Source: JAGLTZ01 sp964637695
Lineage (GTDB): Bacteria; Blakebacterota; Blakebacteria; Blakebacterales; Blakebacteraceae
Direction: 5' to 3'
DNA length: 42,309 nt
Assembly (NCBI GenBank): GCA_964637695.1
Contig: CAZWVF010000018.1
Span: forward strand, 1 to 42,309
In this document: positions 1 through 7,793 of the stretch, piece after piece
Numbering within the stretch: position 1 is the stretch's first letter
Layout of the letters: every line of letters starts with the position of its first letter
Notes under the pieces: model-generated
What the model was told of the DNA's origin: nothing
Databases searched by the model: none
The model's input: only the letters and a program-made list of their open reading frames with translations
Made by a program: the position numbers and the translations under genes

Positions 1-51
1 GGGATCCACGAAGCGGAGAGATTTATCACAACCAGCAGATCACCGGCAGTT

Positions 52-914
52 TTGGGGACACTGGCCATAATGTGTATTTCAGCAGTTTTACTCCTGTCAC
101 ATTCCAATGCAGCCAGCGCCAGACAGGAACCTGTCCGCGTTGAAAACGGTTTCGAGGGTTCACTGGCTGAACCTCCAACCATCATTGAACAGGTCAGAAT
201 AGAAGATCCACCAACCGGTGAGGCTCTTCTGTACGATCCAAAGTACTTCCTGTTTAACACCCAGGGAGATGTTTATATCCCCGACGAGCAGGCATATACA
301 GTCTTTCTATTCGATAGAGACGGCAATCTTAAGCGCCGGATTGGCCGCGAGGGAAACGGTCCCGGAGAATTCCAGTGTCCATCGGAAGTGCACATCAGCT
401 GGGAAGGCGAACTTGTAGTAGTAGATCCGGGAACACAGCGTATCAATTATTTCACCACCGATGGTGAATTCCTGCGCAGTAAGAATATTCAGGTTACGAG
501 GGGTAATCGAAGAGCCAGTATACGTGTTCTCGATGCAGATCGTGAGCGGATCCCGACGAGTGAAGGATACTACATTCACAGGTGGATGTTCGAACCGAGT
601 CCTGCTGTTCGTGATATGGTTCAAAATCGAGCTCTTCCGGGTATCTCGCTGTTTGAGATCATCAATGACGAGGATGAGAGTGTTATGGGATTCGGAGATA
701 TTCACCCTTATGAGGATGCCTGGGTCGAAATGATCCTGAATCGACGGAAGAACGCATCGAGGGTGAGAATGCTGAAGGGGGCCGTACAATTCGGGTGATC
801 ACCATAGCAGATGCAATCACCATGGATGTTGCTTTCGATCCGTCCGGATACCTGTGGCTGCTGGACAATGAGTACACACTAAGCGCGCGTCGATATGAGG
901 TGCGTGAACCTTAA
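52..914 (+). pseudogene. Decayed 6-bladed beta-propeller protein (frameshifted remnant)
   Basis: The first frame encodes a signal-peptide-like stretch (LAIMCISAVLLL, then NAASA) and propeller sequence such as FDRDGNLKRRIGREGNGPGE, close to the intact paralogue at 3000-4268. It stops at TGA 796-798. Coding-like sequence resumes in another frame (codons starting at positions divisible by 3): ITMDVAFDPSGYLWLLDN, ending at TAA 912-914. The frame change lies roughly between 720 and 790. Both parts together give under 290 residues against 422 in the paralogue, so an internal stretch also seems lost. The frame is open to base 1, with two Arg codons before the hydrophobic core, so the real start may lie upstream of the window; TTG at 52 and ATG at 70 are alternatives. 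Function unknown; a periplasmic NHL/BACON-like propeller by family. A sequencing error could explain the frameshift but not the short length. Confidence 0.6.
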
Positions 915-1406
915 AGGTCTAATCAGGCCGCAAAGACCTGTATAATAACAAACGCTTATTCTATGCGGTCGGATGGAATATTGGCGAGGGACAACGAAGT
1001 TTTTCGGGGGTACAGGATCCGCAGGCCCGTTCATCTTCCCTCTTGCTCCATCAGGACACCATGTGCGGCTGATTGTTGCACCTCAGGACCGTAGCTGCAA
1101 CCCTGAGGGATTTCCGGACGGGAATCCGAACACACCGCCAGGAAGGGGCGCGGCTGGAAGAAACATGGACATGCCGCTCAAACAAAGGATTCAGCGACCT
1201 TCAGGACCAGAGGCGGCGACCGGATGACACCGTGGAGTGATTCGCCGTGTCGCCAACCTACATGTCGCAGAATCATAGTTGCGTGATGAGCACAATCGCG
1301 CAAGAACAGGCAAAATACGTAATAAAAACGAGAGTTCCGATTGATTGTTGCGCATAAGAGCGTTATAGTTGCGCATTGATTTCCATCAAGAAGGAGGGAT
1401 TACAGG
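915..1406. other. Intergenic region without a convincing gene
   Basis: I see no credible coding sequence in these 492 bases; the open frame at 973-1227 has no recognisable domain and no good ribosome-binding site. A stem-loop-capable stretch (CCTCAGG at 1081 pairing with CCTGAGG near 1102) is followed by TTTCCGGACGGGAA, which on the minus strand contains TTCCCGTCCGGA, identical to the first 12 bases of the intergenic repeat copy at 42222-42250. The last 130 bases hold repeated TTGCG motifs upstream of the Fic gene (described separately). Confidence 0.5.
1278..1377 (+). promoter_or_regulatory. Repeated TTGCG-type motifs upstream of the Fic gene (candidate operators)
   Basis: An imperfect inverted repeat TTGCGTGAT (1279-1287) / ATCGCGCAA (1295-1303) has a 7-base spacer. 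Two identical direct copies of GTTGCGCAT follow at 1347-1355 and 1368-1376, exactly 21 bp apart, about two helical turns. The group ends 30 bases before the Fic start codon. The Fic protein begins with a winged-helix-like DNA-binding domain, so autoregulation through these sites is a reasonable inference, not shown by the sequence. Confidence 0.35.
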
Positions 1407-2822
1407 TTGCCCAGGCACATCCCTGAAGACGAACTGCGGGACATCGAGGAAGTGGTGGCCGGCAAGGCTGGGAAGGTATCAGCTCGAGAAATCGCTGACG
1501 CCCTGTCGATCAGACTGCCTTTGAGAACCCTGCAGTATCGCCTGAAACGCCTCGTGATAGAGGGGCGCCTCCGTAAGGAGGGAGCGGGCCGAGGGACGAG
1601 ATACAGCATCGGGCCAACCGAACGGCCGCAGAAGGAAGAAGACGAGGCAAGCGAGCAGGCACCGTTCGAGGATATACCGATTCCTCTGTCTGCACGCGGT
1701 GCGTGGATAAGGGGATATCTCCGAAGACCTCTGACAGACCGTGACCCGGTCGGCTACAACCGGAGCTTCCTCGACTCATACCGGCCCGGCAGTAGTGCGT
1801 ATCTATCCGACGAGGAGCGAAATCATCTTGCCGGAATCGGCCGGATACATTCATCCCCGCTGCCGGGAGGCACCTACGCACGACAGCTCCTGAACCGGCT
1901 CCTGATAGACCTCTCCTGGAATTCGAGCCGCCTGGAGGGGAACACGTATTCTCTGCTCGATACAAGACGGCTGATCGAATTCGGAGAGGAGGCCGAAGGT
2001 AAGGAACGGATTGAGGCTCAGATGATCCTGAACCACAAGGATGCGATTGAATTCCTCATCAGCGGGGCCGAGGGCATCGGATTCAATCGCTATACCATCC
2101 TGAACCTGCACGCCATGCTTGCCAATAACCTCCTGTCTGATCCTGAGGCCGTCGGCAGGTTGCGACACATCGCGGTCGCGATAGAGGGGTCGACATTCCA
2201 TCCCCTGGAAGTCCCGCAGCTCATCGAGGAGTGTTTCGACACGGTATTGCGGTACGCGGCCTTGATCAGCAACCCATTCGAACAAGCGTTCTTCTTCATG
2301 GTCCAGCTTCCTTACCTTCAGCCGTTTGATGACGTGAACAAGCGTGTATCCCGGATCGCGGCGAACATCCCGCTCATCAGAGAGAACCTGTCACCCTTGT
2401 CGTTCACCGATGTGCCACGGAGCCTCTACACCGATGCCGTCCTTGGAATCTACGAACACAACGAGATCGATCTATTAAAGGACGTCTTCATCTGGGCGTA
2501 CGAGCGTTCGGCGAAGAAGCATGTGGCGGTCAGGCAGTCACTGGGCGAGCCGGATCCCTTCAAGCTGAAGTACGGAATCCAGATTCGCGAAGTTGTCAGC
2601 GAGATCGTACGTGGTGCTCTTGGCCGGAAGTTCGCATACACAAGGATTGCGTCCTTCGCGGAGGAATATCTAGATCCCTCGGACAGGGAGAAGTTTTGCG
2701 AAGCGGCAGAGGAAGAGATCCTGGGTTTGCACGAGGGGAACTTCGCGCGTTACAGGGTCACCCCTGTCGAGTTTGAGACCTGGCTGCGTGGGTGGATCAA
2801 GGAGGGCGACAGATGGCAGTGA
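1407..2822 (+). CDS. Fic-family protein with N-terminal winged helix and degenerate Fic motif
   Basis: A 471-residue protein starting at TTG 1407, chosen because AAGGAGGG (1391-1398) sits 8 bases upstream. Residues 1-70 resemble a winged-helix domain (VSAREIADALSIRLPLRTLQYRLKRL would be the recognition region). The Fido core includes an inhibitory-helix motif of the S/T-x-x-x-E-G/N type, SSRLEGN at 173-179, placed N-terminal to the core as in class II Fic proteins. The Fic motif, canonically HPFxxGNGR, reads QPFDDVNKR at 305-313. The catalytic His is Gln and the glycines are replaced, while Phe, Asn and the final Arg remain. Canonical Fic proteins transfer AMP to hydroxyl side chains; without the His that activity is doubtful, so the role may be regulatory or another transfer. 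It stands alone, convergent with the lipoprotein gene at 3000-4268. Family assignment is firm; function is open. Confidence 0.85.
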   Translation: MPRHIPEDELRDIEEVVAGKAGKVSAREIADALSIRLPLRTLQYRLKRLVIEGRLRKEGAGRGTRYSIGPTERPQKEEDEASEQAPFEDIPIPLSARGAWIRGYLRRPLTDRDPVGYNRSFLDSYRPGSSAYLSDEERNHLAGIGRIHSSPLPGGTYARQLLNRLLIDLSWNSSRLEGNTYSLLDTRRLIEFGEEAEGKERIEAQMILNHKDAIEFLISGAEGIGFNRYTILNLHAMLANNLLSDPEAVGRLRHIAVAIEGSTFHPLEVPQLIEECFDTVLRYAALISNPFEQAFFFMVQLPYLQPFDDVNKRVSRIAANIPLIRENLSPLSFTDVPRSLYTDAVLGIYEHNEIDLLKDVFIWAYERSAKKHVAVRQSLGEPDPFKLKYGIQIREVVSEIVRGALGRKFAYTRIASFAEEYLDPSDREKFCEAAEEEILGLHEGNFARYRVTPVEFETWLRGWIKEGDRWQ

Positions 2823-2999
2823 CATTTACACAGAGCGGAAGCGTGCTGTCCCCCTGTAAAAAACCCACCTGATCCAAAACACCGCACTCGGTTTCGTGAA
2901 AATCATTTTCATGCTGCTGTATGGATAGAATCAAGCGATAAAGATCAAAGGGACACTCCGGCCGGCTGATGGAAATTATCGATATTTGGGGGACAGCCA

Positions 3000-4268
3000 C
3001 TATGGATACTTTAATCCCTCCTGTAGAGCGATCATGCGGTAGATGACAGGAACCTTCTCGCCGGTTTCCGGATCTTCCTGGACACCCAGCAGGCGCCCAC
3101 CCCGGACATGACCGAATATGAGCTGAGGCCATACAGTATCCCCCAGATACTCACCGTCCGAATTCAGCACACGGTAGCGCGGGGCCCATGGTTCAGTCTG
3201 CACTTCAAGAGGCGGTTCAACCATGGACAGCCATATCCTGCCGGCGTCATCTATGTCCACTTTACGCCAATATCCCTTGTGCTGCGGAAATGGTGGATCG
3301 GCGATCGTTGCTTCGAGACGAGTAATCGTCAAGGCTGAAGGATTAGGTCGGTTACGCGCCTCATAGAGCTCAGTACGTAAAGAATCCAGGAAATTCTTCT
3401 TCTCTACTGATGTGATCTCCTCGGGAGGCATATCGATCCGGATTACCCTGGTGAGTGCTCCTGTCAGATCGTAGAACCGAACAACTGGCTCCATCCCGGT
3501 TGAAGCGTAGATCCCCTGTTCCGGCTTGAATCCGAGAGTGGGATACCCCACATACTGCATCATCGTCGGTGCGTACGGCGTACCCTGATCATCCCGGGCA
3601 TAGGATTTCCCAAAGGGGATACGCGGCGTCTCGATGACAGCGACCGTGTCCTTATTTGATGAGAGCACCACCATTCGTGCCTCCACGAACCAGTCATCCT
3701 CAACCACGGGAAGGTCGTTGACCTGTATCAGGAGCTGGCCGGCTGGACCCTGGTACAAAGTCGGGATCGCCATGGTGGTCGGAACCCTTTGCACAGTGAG
3801 ATCGATGAGGTTACCGTCGGTTGTGAAGCGCGTGAGTCGCCAGGAGGCTATATGTGAGTTTACGTAAAGGGTGTCGCTGACGATCTGGAGGTTGCGAGGA
3901 AAGTCGAGGTCTCCCGGACCCTCGCCCTCTCTGCCGATCGTATGCAGGAATTGGCCTTCCATATCATAAGCAACGATCTGGTCGGTCCTGGAGTCGTTGA
4001 CGTAGAAATTACCCGTCGCATCCACGACGGGGGGGTCGGGATTTACTAAATAGGAGTCCGGATGTTCCGGATCAGCAACCAGCCGCAGTTCCTCCTGGTA
4101 CGCGAACAGTTCTCCATCGTACTTCGGCCCGCCCTTGTTCACTGCGGTGAGGACACCATCGATCTCCTCGACTTGAAAGGAGTGGCGTCCTTCTCGATCG
4201 GAGGAACAACTCAGCAGAATGAAAGCCAGCAGTGTCGTAGAATAACGGAGGACGCACTTCATACACAT
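3000..4268 (-). CDS. 6-bladed beta-propeller lipoprotein
   Basis: 422 residues. The N-terminus has a lipobox-like LLSC with the acceptor Cys at residue 21, so lipidation and attachment to a membrane on the periplasmic side are expected. The body shows propeller blade signatures, e.g. AYDMEGQFLHTIGREGEGPG and DATGNFYVNDS, typical of the 6-bladed beta-propeller (NHL/BACON-like) family common in Gemmatimonadota and Bacteroidota. ATG at 4266-4268 is preferred because GAGGGG lies 8 bases upstream; a second ATG two codons later is possible. It is the intact paralogue of the decayed gene at 52-914. No enzymatic residues are recognised; such proteins often bind ligands or partners at the cell surface. 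Specific function unknown. Confidence 0.85.
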   Translation of the reverse strand: MCMKCVLRYSTTLLAFILLSCSSDREGRHSFQVEEIDGVLTAVNKGGPKYDGELFAYQEELRLVADPEHPDSYLVNPDPPVVDATGNFYVNDSRTDQIVAYDMEGQFLHTIGREGEGPGDLDFPRNLQIVSDTLYVNSHIASWRLTRFTTDGNLIDLTVQRVPTTMAIPTLYQGPAGQLLIQVNDLPVVEDDWFVEARMVVLSSNKDTVAVIETPRIPFGKSYARDDQGTPYAPTMMQYVGYPTLGFKPEQGIYASTGMEPVVRFYDLTGALTRVIRIDMPPEEITSVEKKNFLDSLRTELYEARNRPNPSALTITRLEATIADPPFPQHKGYWRKVDIDDAGRIWLSMVEPPLEVQTEPWAPRYRVLNSDGEYLGDTVWPQLIFGHVRGGRLLGVQEDPETGEKVPVIYRMIALQEGLKYP

Positions 4269-4477
4269 GTTTTATTCCCCTCGCTGGAGTTCATAATGGA
4301 ATATGAGGACGTATTAGGTGTAGAGGAATATATATATCTGAGCCAAGAGGACCCGTTTCTCGATGTCCATATCGGGTTGAAGCTACCGAATTAACCTACA
4401 ACAGGCTGGAATCCGCCGAAATTCGAGAAAACCGCCTCTGTAACTTATTCCGACATAGAAAGATACGACGTTCATAT

Positions 4478-4504
4478 CGTCGGCAGGATTCGAACCTGCG
4501 GCCA
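4478..4504 (-). other. tRNA T-arm/3'-end-like remnant
   Basis: Read on the minus strand, the stretch contains GCAGG-TTCGAAT-CCTGC, a perfect 5-bp T stem around a consensus T loop (TTCGAAT), followed by seven bases (CGACGAT) that could be an acceptor 3' strand. Upstream sequence does not fold into a D or anticodon arm: the five bases on either side of a would-be CAT loop do not pair. No CCA follows. So this is at most a 3' tRNA fragment of the kind left at integrase attachment sites, or a chance hairpin. It sits 20 bases after the stop codon of the membrane-protein gene 4525-5334. Confidence 0.35.
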
Positions 4505-4524
4505 TGCCGTTTATGAGTTTTTCG

Positions 4525-5334
4525 TTACATTCCCTCTGCAGTGTAGTCGATTTCAGAACCGAGCATAGAGTGCGGTATCAGATAGACTACTATTGTTACG
4601 ACAGAAGCAACCATTGCAGCCACCCGGGCCGGCTTATCCTTCAGAACAGCCCACAGAACCCAACCCCATGCGACGACCATAATCAGGGTCTTGTTATCTG
4701 TAAGATCCCATCCAAAGGGCACACCGGTCCAGAAATCACCGAAAGCCAGATACTGTACGATCGGACCGAGAATCATTCCACCGAAGAAGATCAGGCCGAA
4801 GGACCATATAGTGAGAAGTCGGAGATTATCTCTTCTGAGCAGCGCCTCCAGTCCCGTACGTGTGCTGAGGAGCATTCCGATAAACATCGCCAGGATATGG
4901 GGCAGTAGAATCCATACAGGCACGACACCCTTGAAACGGGTGACGACGGCCCTCCCCTTATTGGACAGAACTGCTGTTTCATCTCCGAGAGTGAGGGTAA
5001 CTGTATAATCCAGTTTTCCGGCTGGAGGCTGATTAGGCAGGTAGGCGACCAGCCTGTCATTATCGAGATTCATCGGTATCTGCCGCCATGGCTCATCAAC
5101 CTTGTTCCGTTTCCATTCAACCAGACCGGTGATACCGGTACCAGGCACGGGGATACTCACAGGCATATCAGTATCGCCTTCATGAGTACGGAAGAGTTCG
5201 TAGGAAATGGTCTCCCCTGCGAGTTGAATTGAGCCTCTTACCTCATATGTTGGACCGGTCCTCCGCTGGTAAATCGCGGCGGACATCATTATCACGAACG
5301 AGAGTATCCAGATTAGAATCGTCTTTGTTGCCAC
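4525..5334 (-). CDS. Integral membrane protein of unknown function, coupled to clpC
   Basis: 269 residues. One N-terminal hydrophobic segment (about 5-22) is followed by a beta-rich, probably periplasmic region (about 25-135) and four more hydrophobic segments (about 138-157, 172-197, 212-230, 236-253). I do not recognise the family; the motif GMILGPIVQYLAFGDFWTG is distinctive. The GTG start at 5332-5334 overlaps the TAG stop of clpC by one base (TAGTG), so translation is probably coupled to clpC and it is the last gene of that operon. A link to envelope protein quality control is suggested only by position. Confidence 0.75.
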   Translation of the reverse strand: MATKTILIWILSFVIMMSAAIYQRRTGPTYEVRGSIQLAGETISYELFRTHEGDTDMPVSIPVPGTGITGLVEWKRNKVDEPWRQIPMNLDNDRLVAYLPNQPPAGKLDYTVTLTLGDETAVLSNKGRAVVTRFKGVVPVWILLPHILAMFIGMLLSTRTGLEALLRRDNLRLLTIWSFGLIFFGGMILGPIVQYLAFGDFWTGVPFGWDLTDNKTLIMVVAWGWVLWAVLKDKPARVAAMVASVVTIVVYLIPHSMLGSEIDYTAEGM

Positions 5335-7793
5335 TAATCACCGCTTCCTGTTGCAGCCGGGGTTTCTGCTTCCTCGGTAGATGTGAAGACCAGTTCGTCA
5401 CCGCGACGGCTCACCCGGACATCCTGCCCCTCCTCGATCCTGCCCTTGATGATATCCTCGCTGAGAGGATCCTCGATCAGTTTCTGGATTGTCCGGCGGA
5501 GCGGGCGCGCACCGTAGGCGGGATCGAATCCCTTCTCGGCGATCAGCTCCTTGGCGGGAGCGGTCAGAGTAAGCGTCAGCTTCTTTTCGCTCATCCTTTC
5601 TTCCAGCTCACTGAGCATCAGTTCTATGATCTGGTCGATCTCTTTTCTGCCGAGTTTGTGGAATACGACCACCTCGTCGAGTCTGTTCATGAACTCGGGA
5701 TTGAATACCTTCTTGGTCTCCTCGATTACTTTCTCCTTCAGCTTTTCGTAGCTGACGTTGGAATCGCCAGGCTGGAAACCAAGTCCCCTCCCCTTTTCCA
5801 GATCACGCGTACCGATGTTGCTGGTCATGATCAGAATGGTGTTCCGGAAGTTCACCTTCCGGCCCAGTCCGTCGGTGAGGTGACCGTCGTCGAGAACCTG
5901 AAGCAGAATATTGAAAACCTCCGGATGGGCCTTCTCGATCTCATCGAGCAGGATTACCGAATATGGCTTGCGGCGGACTTTCTCGGTCAGCTGTCCGCCC
6001 TCCTCATATCCGACATAACCGGGAGGCGATCCAATAAGCCGGGAGACGGAGAACTTTTCCATGTACTCGCTCATATCAACCCGGACCAGACTGTCCTCGT
6101 CCTCGAAGAGGAATGCAGCCAGTGCCCTGGCGGTTTCGGTCTTGCCTACTCCGGTGGGGCCGAGGAACACGAATGAACCGATCGGACGGTTCGGATCTTT
6201 CAGGCCGGCCCGGGTACGCTGTATCGCGCGTGTGACTGCACCGATCGCCTCTACCTGGCCGATCACACGCTTCCCGAGCTCCTCCTCCATGTTGAGGAGC
6301 TTCTCCGATTCCGTCCTGGCAAGCCTGAAGAGAGGTATGCCGGTCATTCCCGAAACTACTTCAGAAATATCGTTCTCGTGCACGTATACCTTGGTCTCGG
6401 ATACGGAAGCTTCCCACTCCCTCTTCGATTCTTCCAGCTCTTCTCGTGTCCTGCGTTCCTGATCGCGCAGTTCTGCGGCTTTTTCGAATTCCTGGTTCTT
6501 GACACTCTCTTCCTTCGAAATGCGAACTTCCTTCAGGCGGTCTTCGATCTCCCTTATCTCTGGCGGGAATGTGTACTTCTTCAGGTGCACACGGCTTCCC
6601 GTTTCGTCGATCACATCGATCGCCTTGTCGGGCAGGAAGCGGTCAGAGATGTAGCGGTCGGCAAGATGCACGGCTGCTTCGAGTGCCTCGTCGGTAATGA
6701 TCACCTGGTGGTGTTCCTCGTAGCGGGAACGGAGTCCCTTGAGGATATCGAGTGTCTCTTCGACGGAGGGCGGATCTACCATGACCGTCTGGAAACGACG
6801 CTCGAGGGCGCCATCCTTTTCGATGGTCTTCCTGTATTCATCGAGGGTTGTGGCACCGATACACTGCAGTTCGCCACGTGACAGGGCAGGCTTGAACATG
6901 TTGCTGGCATCGAGGGTGCCCTCTGCAGATCCGGCACCAACTATCGTGTGAAGCTCATCTATAAACAGAACGATATTCCTGGCGTTTCTGAGCTCGGCCA
7001 TTACAGTCTTGAGCCGTTCTTCGAACTGACCGCGGAATTTGGTGCCGGCCACAAGCGATCCCATGTCCACACTGATGATCCTCTTGTCCTCCAGGACCTT
7101 GGGAACCTCGCGGTTGACGATCTTCTGAGCCAGTCCTTCTACGATGGCGGTTTTGCCGACACCCGGCTCACCGATCAGAGCCGGGTTGTTCTTCTTCCGA
7201 CGGCTCAGTATCTGTGCGATCCGCTCGATCTCCCGCTCACGCCCGATCGTTGGATCGAGTTCTCCACGCTCAGCGAGCTGTGTAAGGTCACGACCGAAGT
7301 GGTCGAGGAAAGGCGTCTTCGACTTGCCGGGTTTCACATCGAGGCGTTCGACACCCTCTTCCCGGCCGACCTTCTGGATCTCATCCTTGATCATCTTGTA
7401 GTTGACGCCAAAGGCAGAGAGGATCTGTGAAGCCGACCCATCCTTGTCTTTGACCAGTGCCAGCAACAGATGCTCGGTGCCCACGAATTTGCTCTTCAGA
7501 GCACGTGCTTCGTAAGCAGCGATTTCAAGGACCTGCTTGGCACGCGGTGTGAAGGGCACCTGACCGATGGTCATCGATCCCCCCACCGTGGCCGTAGCAT
7601 CCTCTATGCTCTGTCTGACTTCATCCAGATCGAGACCCAGGTTCTCAAGAACGTTGACTGCAACTCCTTCACCATCACGGATGATTCCCAGAAGAAAATG
7701 CTCGGTCCCGATATAATCGTGACCGAGCCTGGCTGATTCTTCCCTGGCGAGTTGCATGACACGTTTGACCCGGTCTGTAAACATGTCATTCAT
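5334..7793 (-). CDS. clpC: ATP-dependent Clp protease ATP-binding subunit ClpC
   Basis: 819 residues, normal ClpC length. Two Clp N-domain repeats (about 1-145), AAA+ module 1 with Walker A GEPGVGKT (about 208-215) and Walker B ILFIDELH-like VLFIDELH, a middle region with a UVR-type motif (EFEKAAELRDQERR) that is the hallmark of ClpC, and AAA+ module 2 with Walker A GPTGVGKT and sensor/arginine region near VDMSEYMEKFSVSRLIG. ClpC unfolds substrates for ClpP and usually needs adaptor proteins. ATG at 7791-7793 is preferred because GGAGGT lies 10 bases upstream; it overlaps the end of mcsB by 8 bases. The order mcsA-mcsB-clpC matches the CtsR-type stress operon of Firmicutes, but no ctsR gene is seen here. 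Confidence 0.97.
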   Translation of the reverse strand: MNDMFTDRVKRVMQLAREESARLGHDYIGTEHFLLGIIRDGEGVAVNVLENLGLDLDEVRQSIEDATATVGGSMTIGQVPFTPRAKQVLEIAAYEARALKSKFVGTEHLLLALVKDKDGSASQILSAFGVNYKMIKDEIQKVGREEGVERLDVKPGKSKTPFLDHFGRDLTQLAERGELDPTIGREREIERIAQILSRRKKNNPALIGEPGVGKTAIVEGLAQKIVNREVPKVLEDKRIISVDMGSLVAGTKFRGQFEERLKTVMAELRNARNIVLFIDELHTIVGAGSAEGTLDASNMFKPALSRGELQCIGATTLDEYRKTIEKDGALERRFQTVMVDPPSVEETLDILKGLRSRYEEHHQVIITDEALEAAVHLADRYISDRFLPDKAIDVIDETGSRVHLKKYTFPPEIREIEDRLKEVRISKEESVKNQEFEKAAELRDQERRTREELEESKREWEASVSETKVYVHENDISEVVSGMTGIPLFRLARTESEKLLNMEEELGKRVIGQVEAIGAVTRAIQRTRAGLKDPNRPIGSFVFLGPTGVGKTETARALAAFLFEDEDSLVRVDMSEYMEKFSVSRLIGSPPGYVGYEEGGQLTEKVRRKPYSVILLDEIEKAHPEVFNILLQVLDDGHLTDGLGRKVNFRNTILIMTSNIGTRDLEKGRGLGFQPGDSNVSYEKLKEKVIEETKKVFNPEFMNRLDEVVVFHKLGRKEIDQIIELMLSELEERMSEKKLTLTLTAPAKELIAEKGFDPAYGARPLRRTIQKLIEDPLSEDIIKGRIEEGQDVRVSRRGDELVFTSTEEAETPAATGSGD

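Noticed and set aside
796..798. TGA in the first propeller gene as another selenocysteine codon
   Set aside because: The same frame meets TAG two codons later (805-807), and the coding-like continuation is in a different frame.
973..1227. Open frame of 84 codons between the propeller remnant and the Fic gene
   Set aside because: No domain, no good ribosome-binding site, Pro/Gly/Arg-rich composition typical of chance frames.
4296..4394. 33-codon ORF with GGAG upstream, divergent from the lipoprotein gene
   Set aside because: It lies in the probable promoter region, has no recognisable features and too little length to support.
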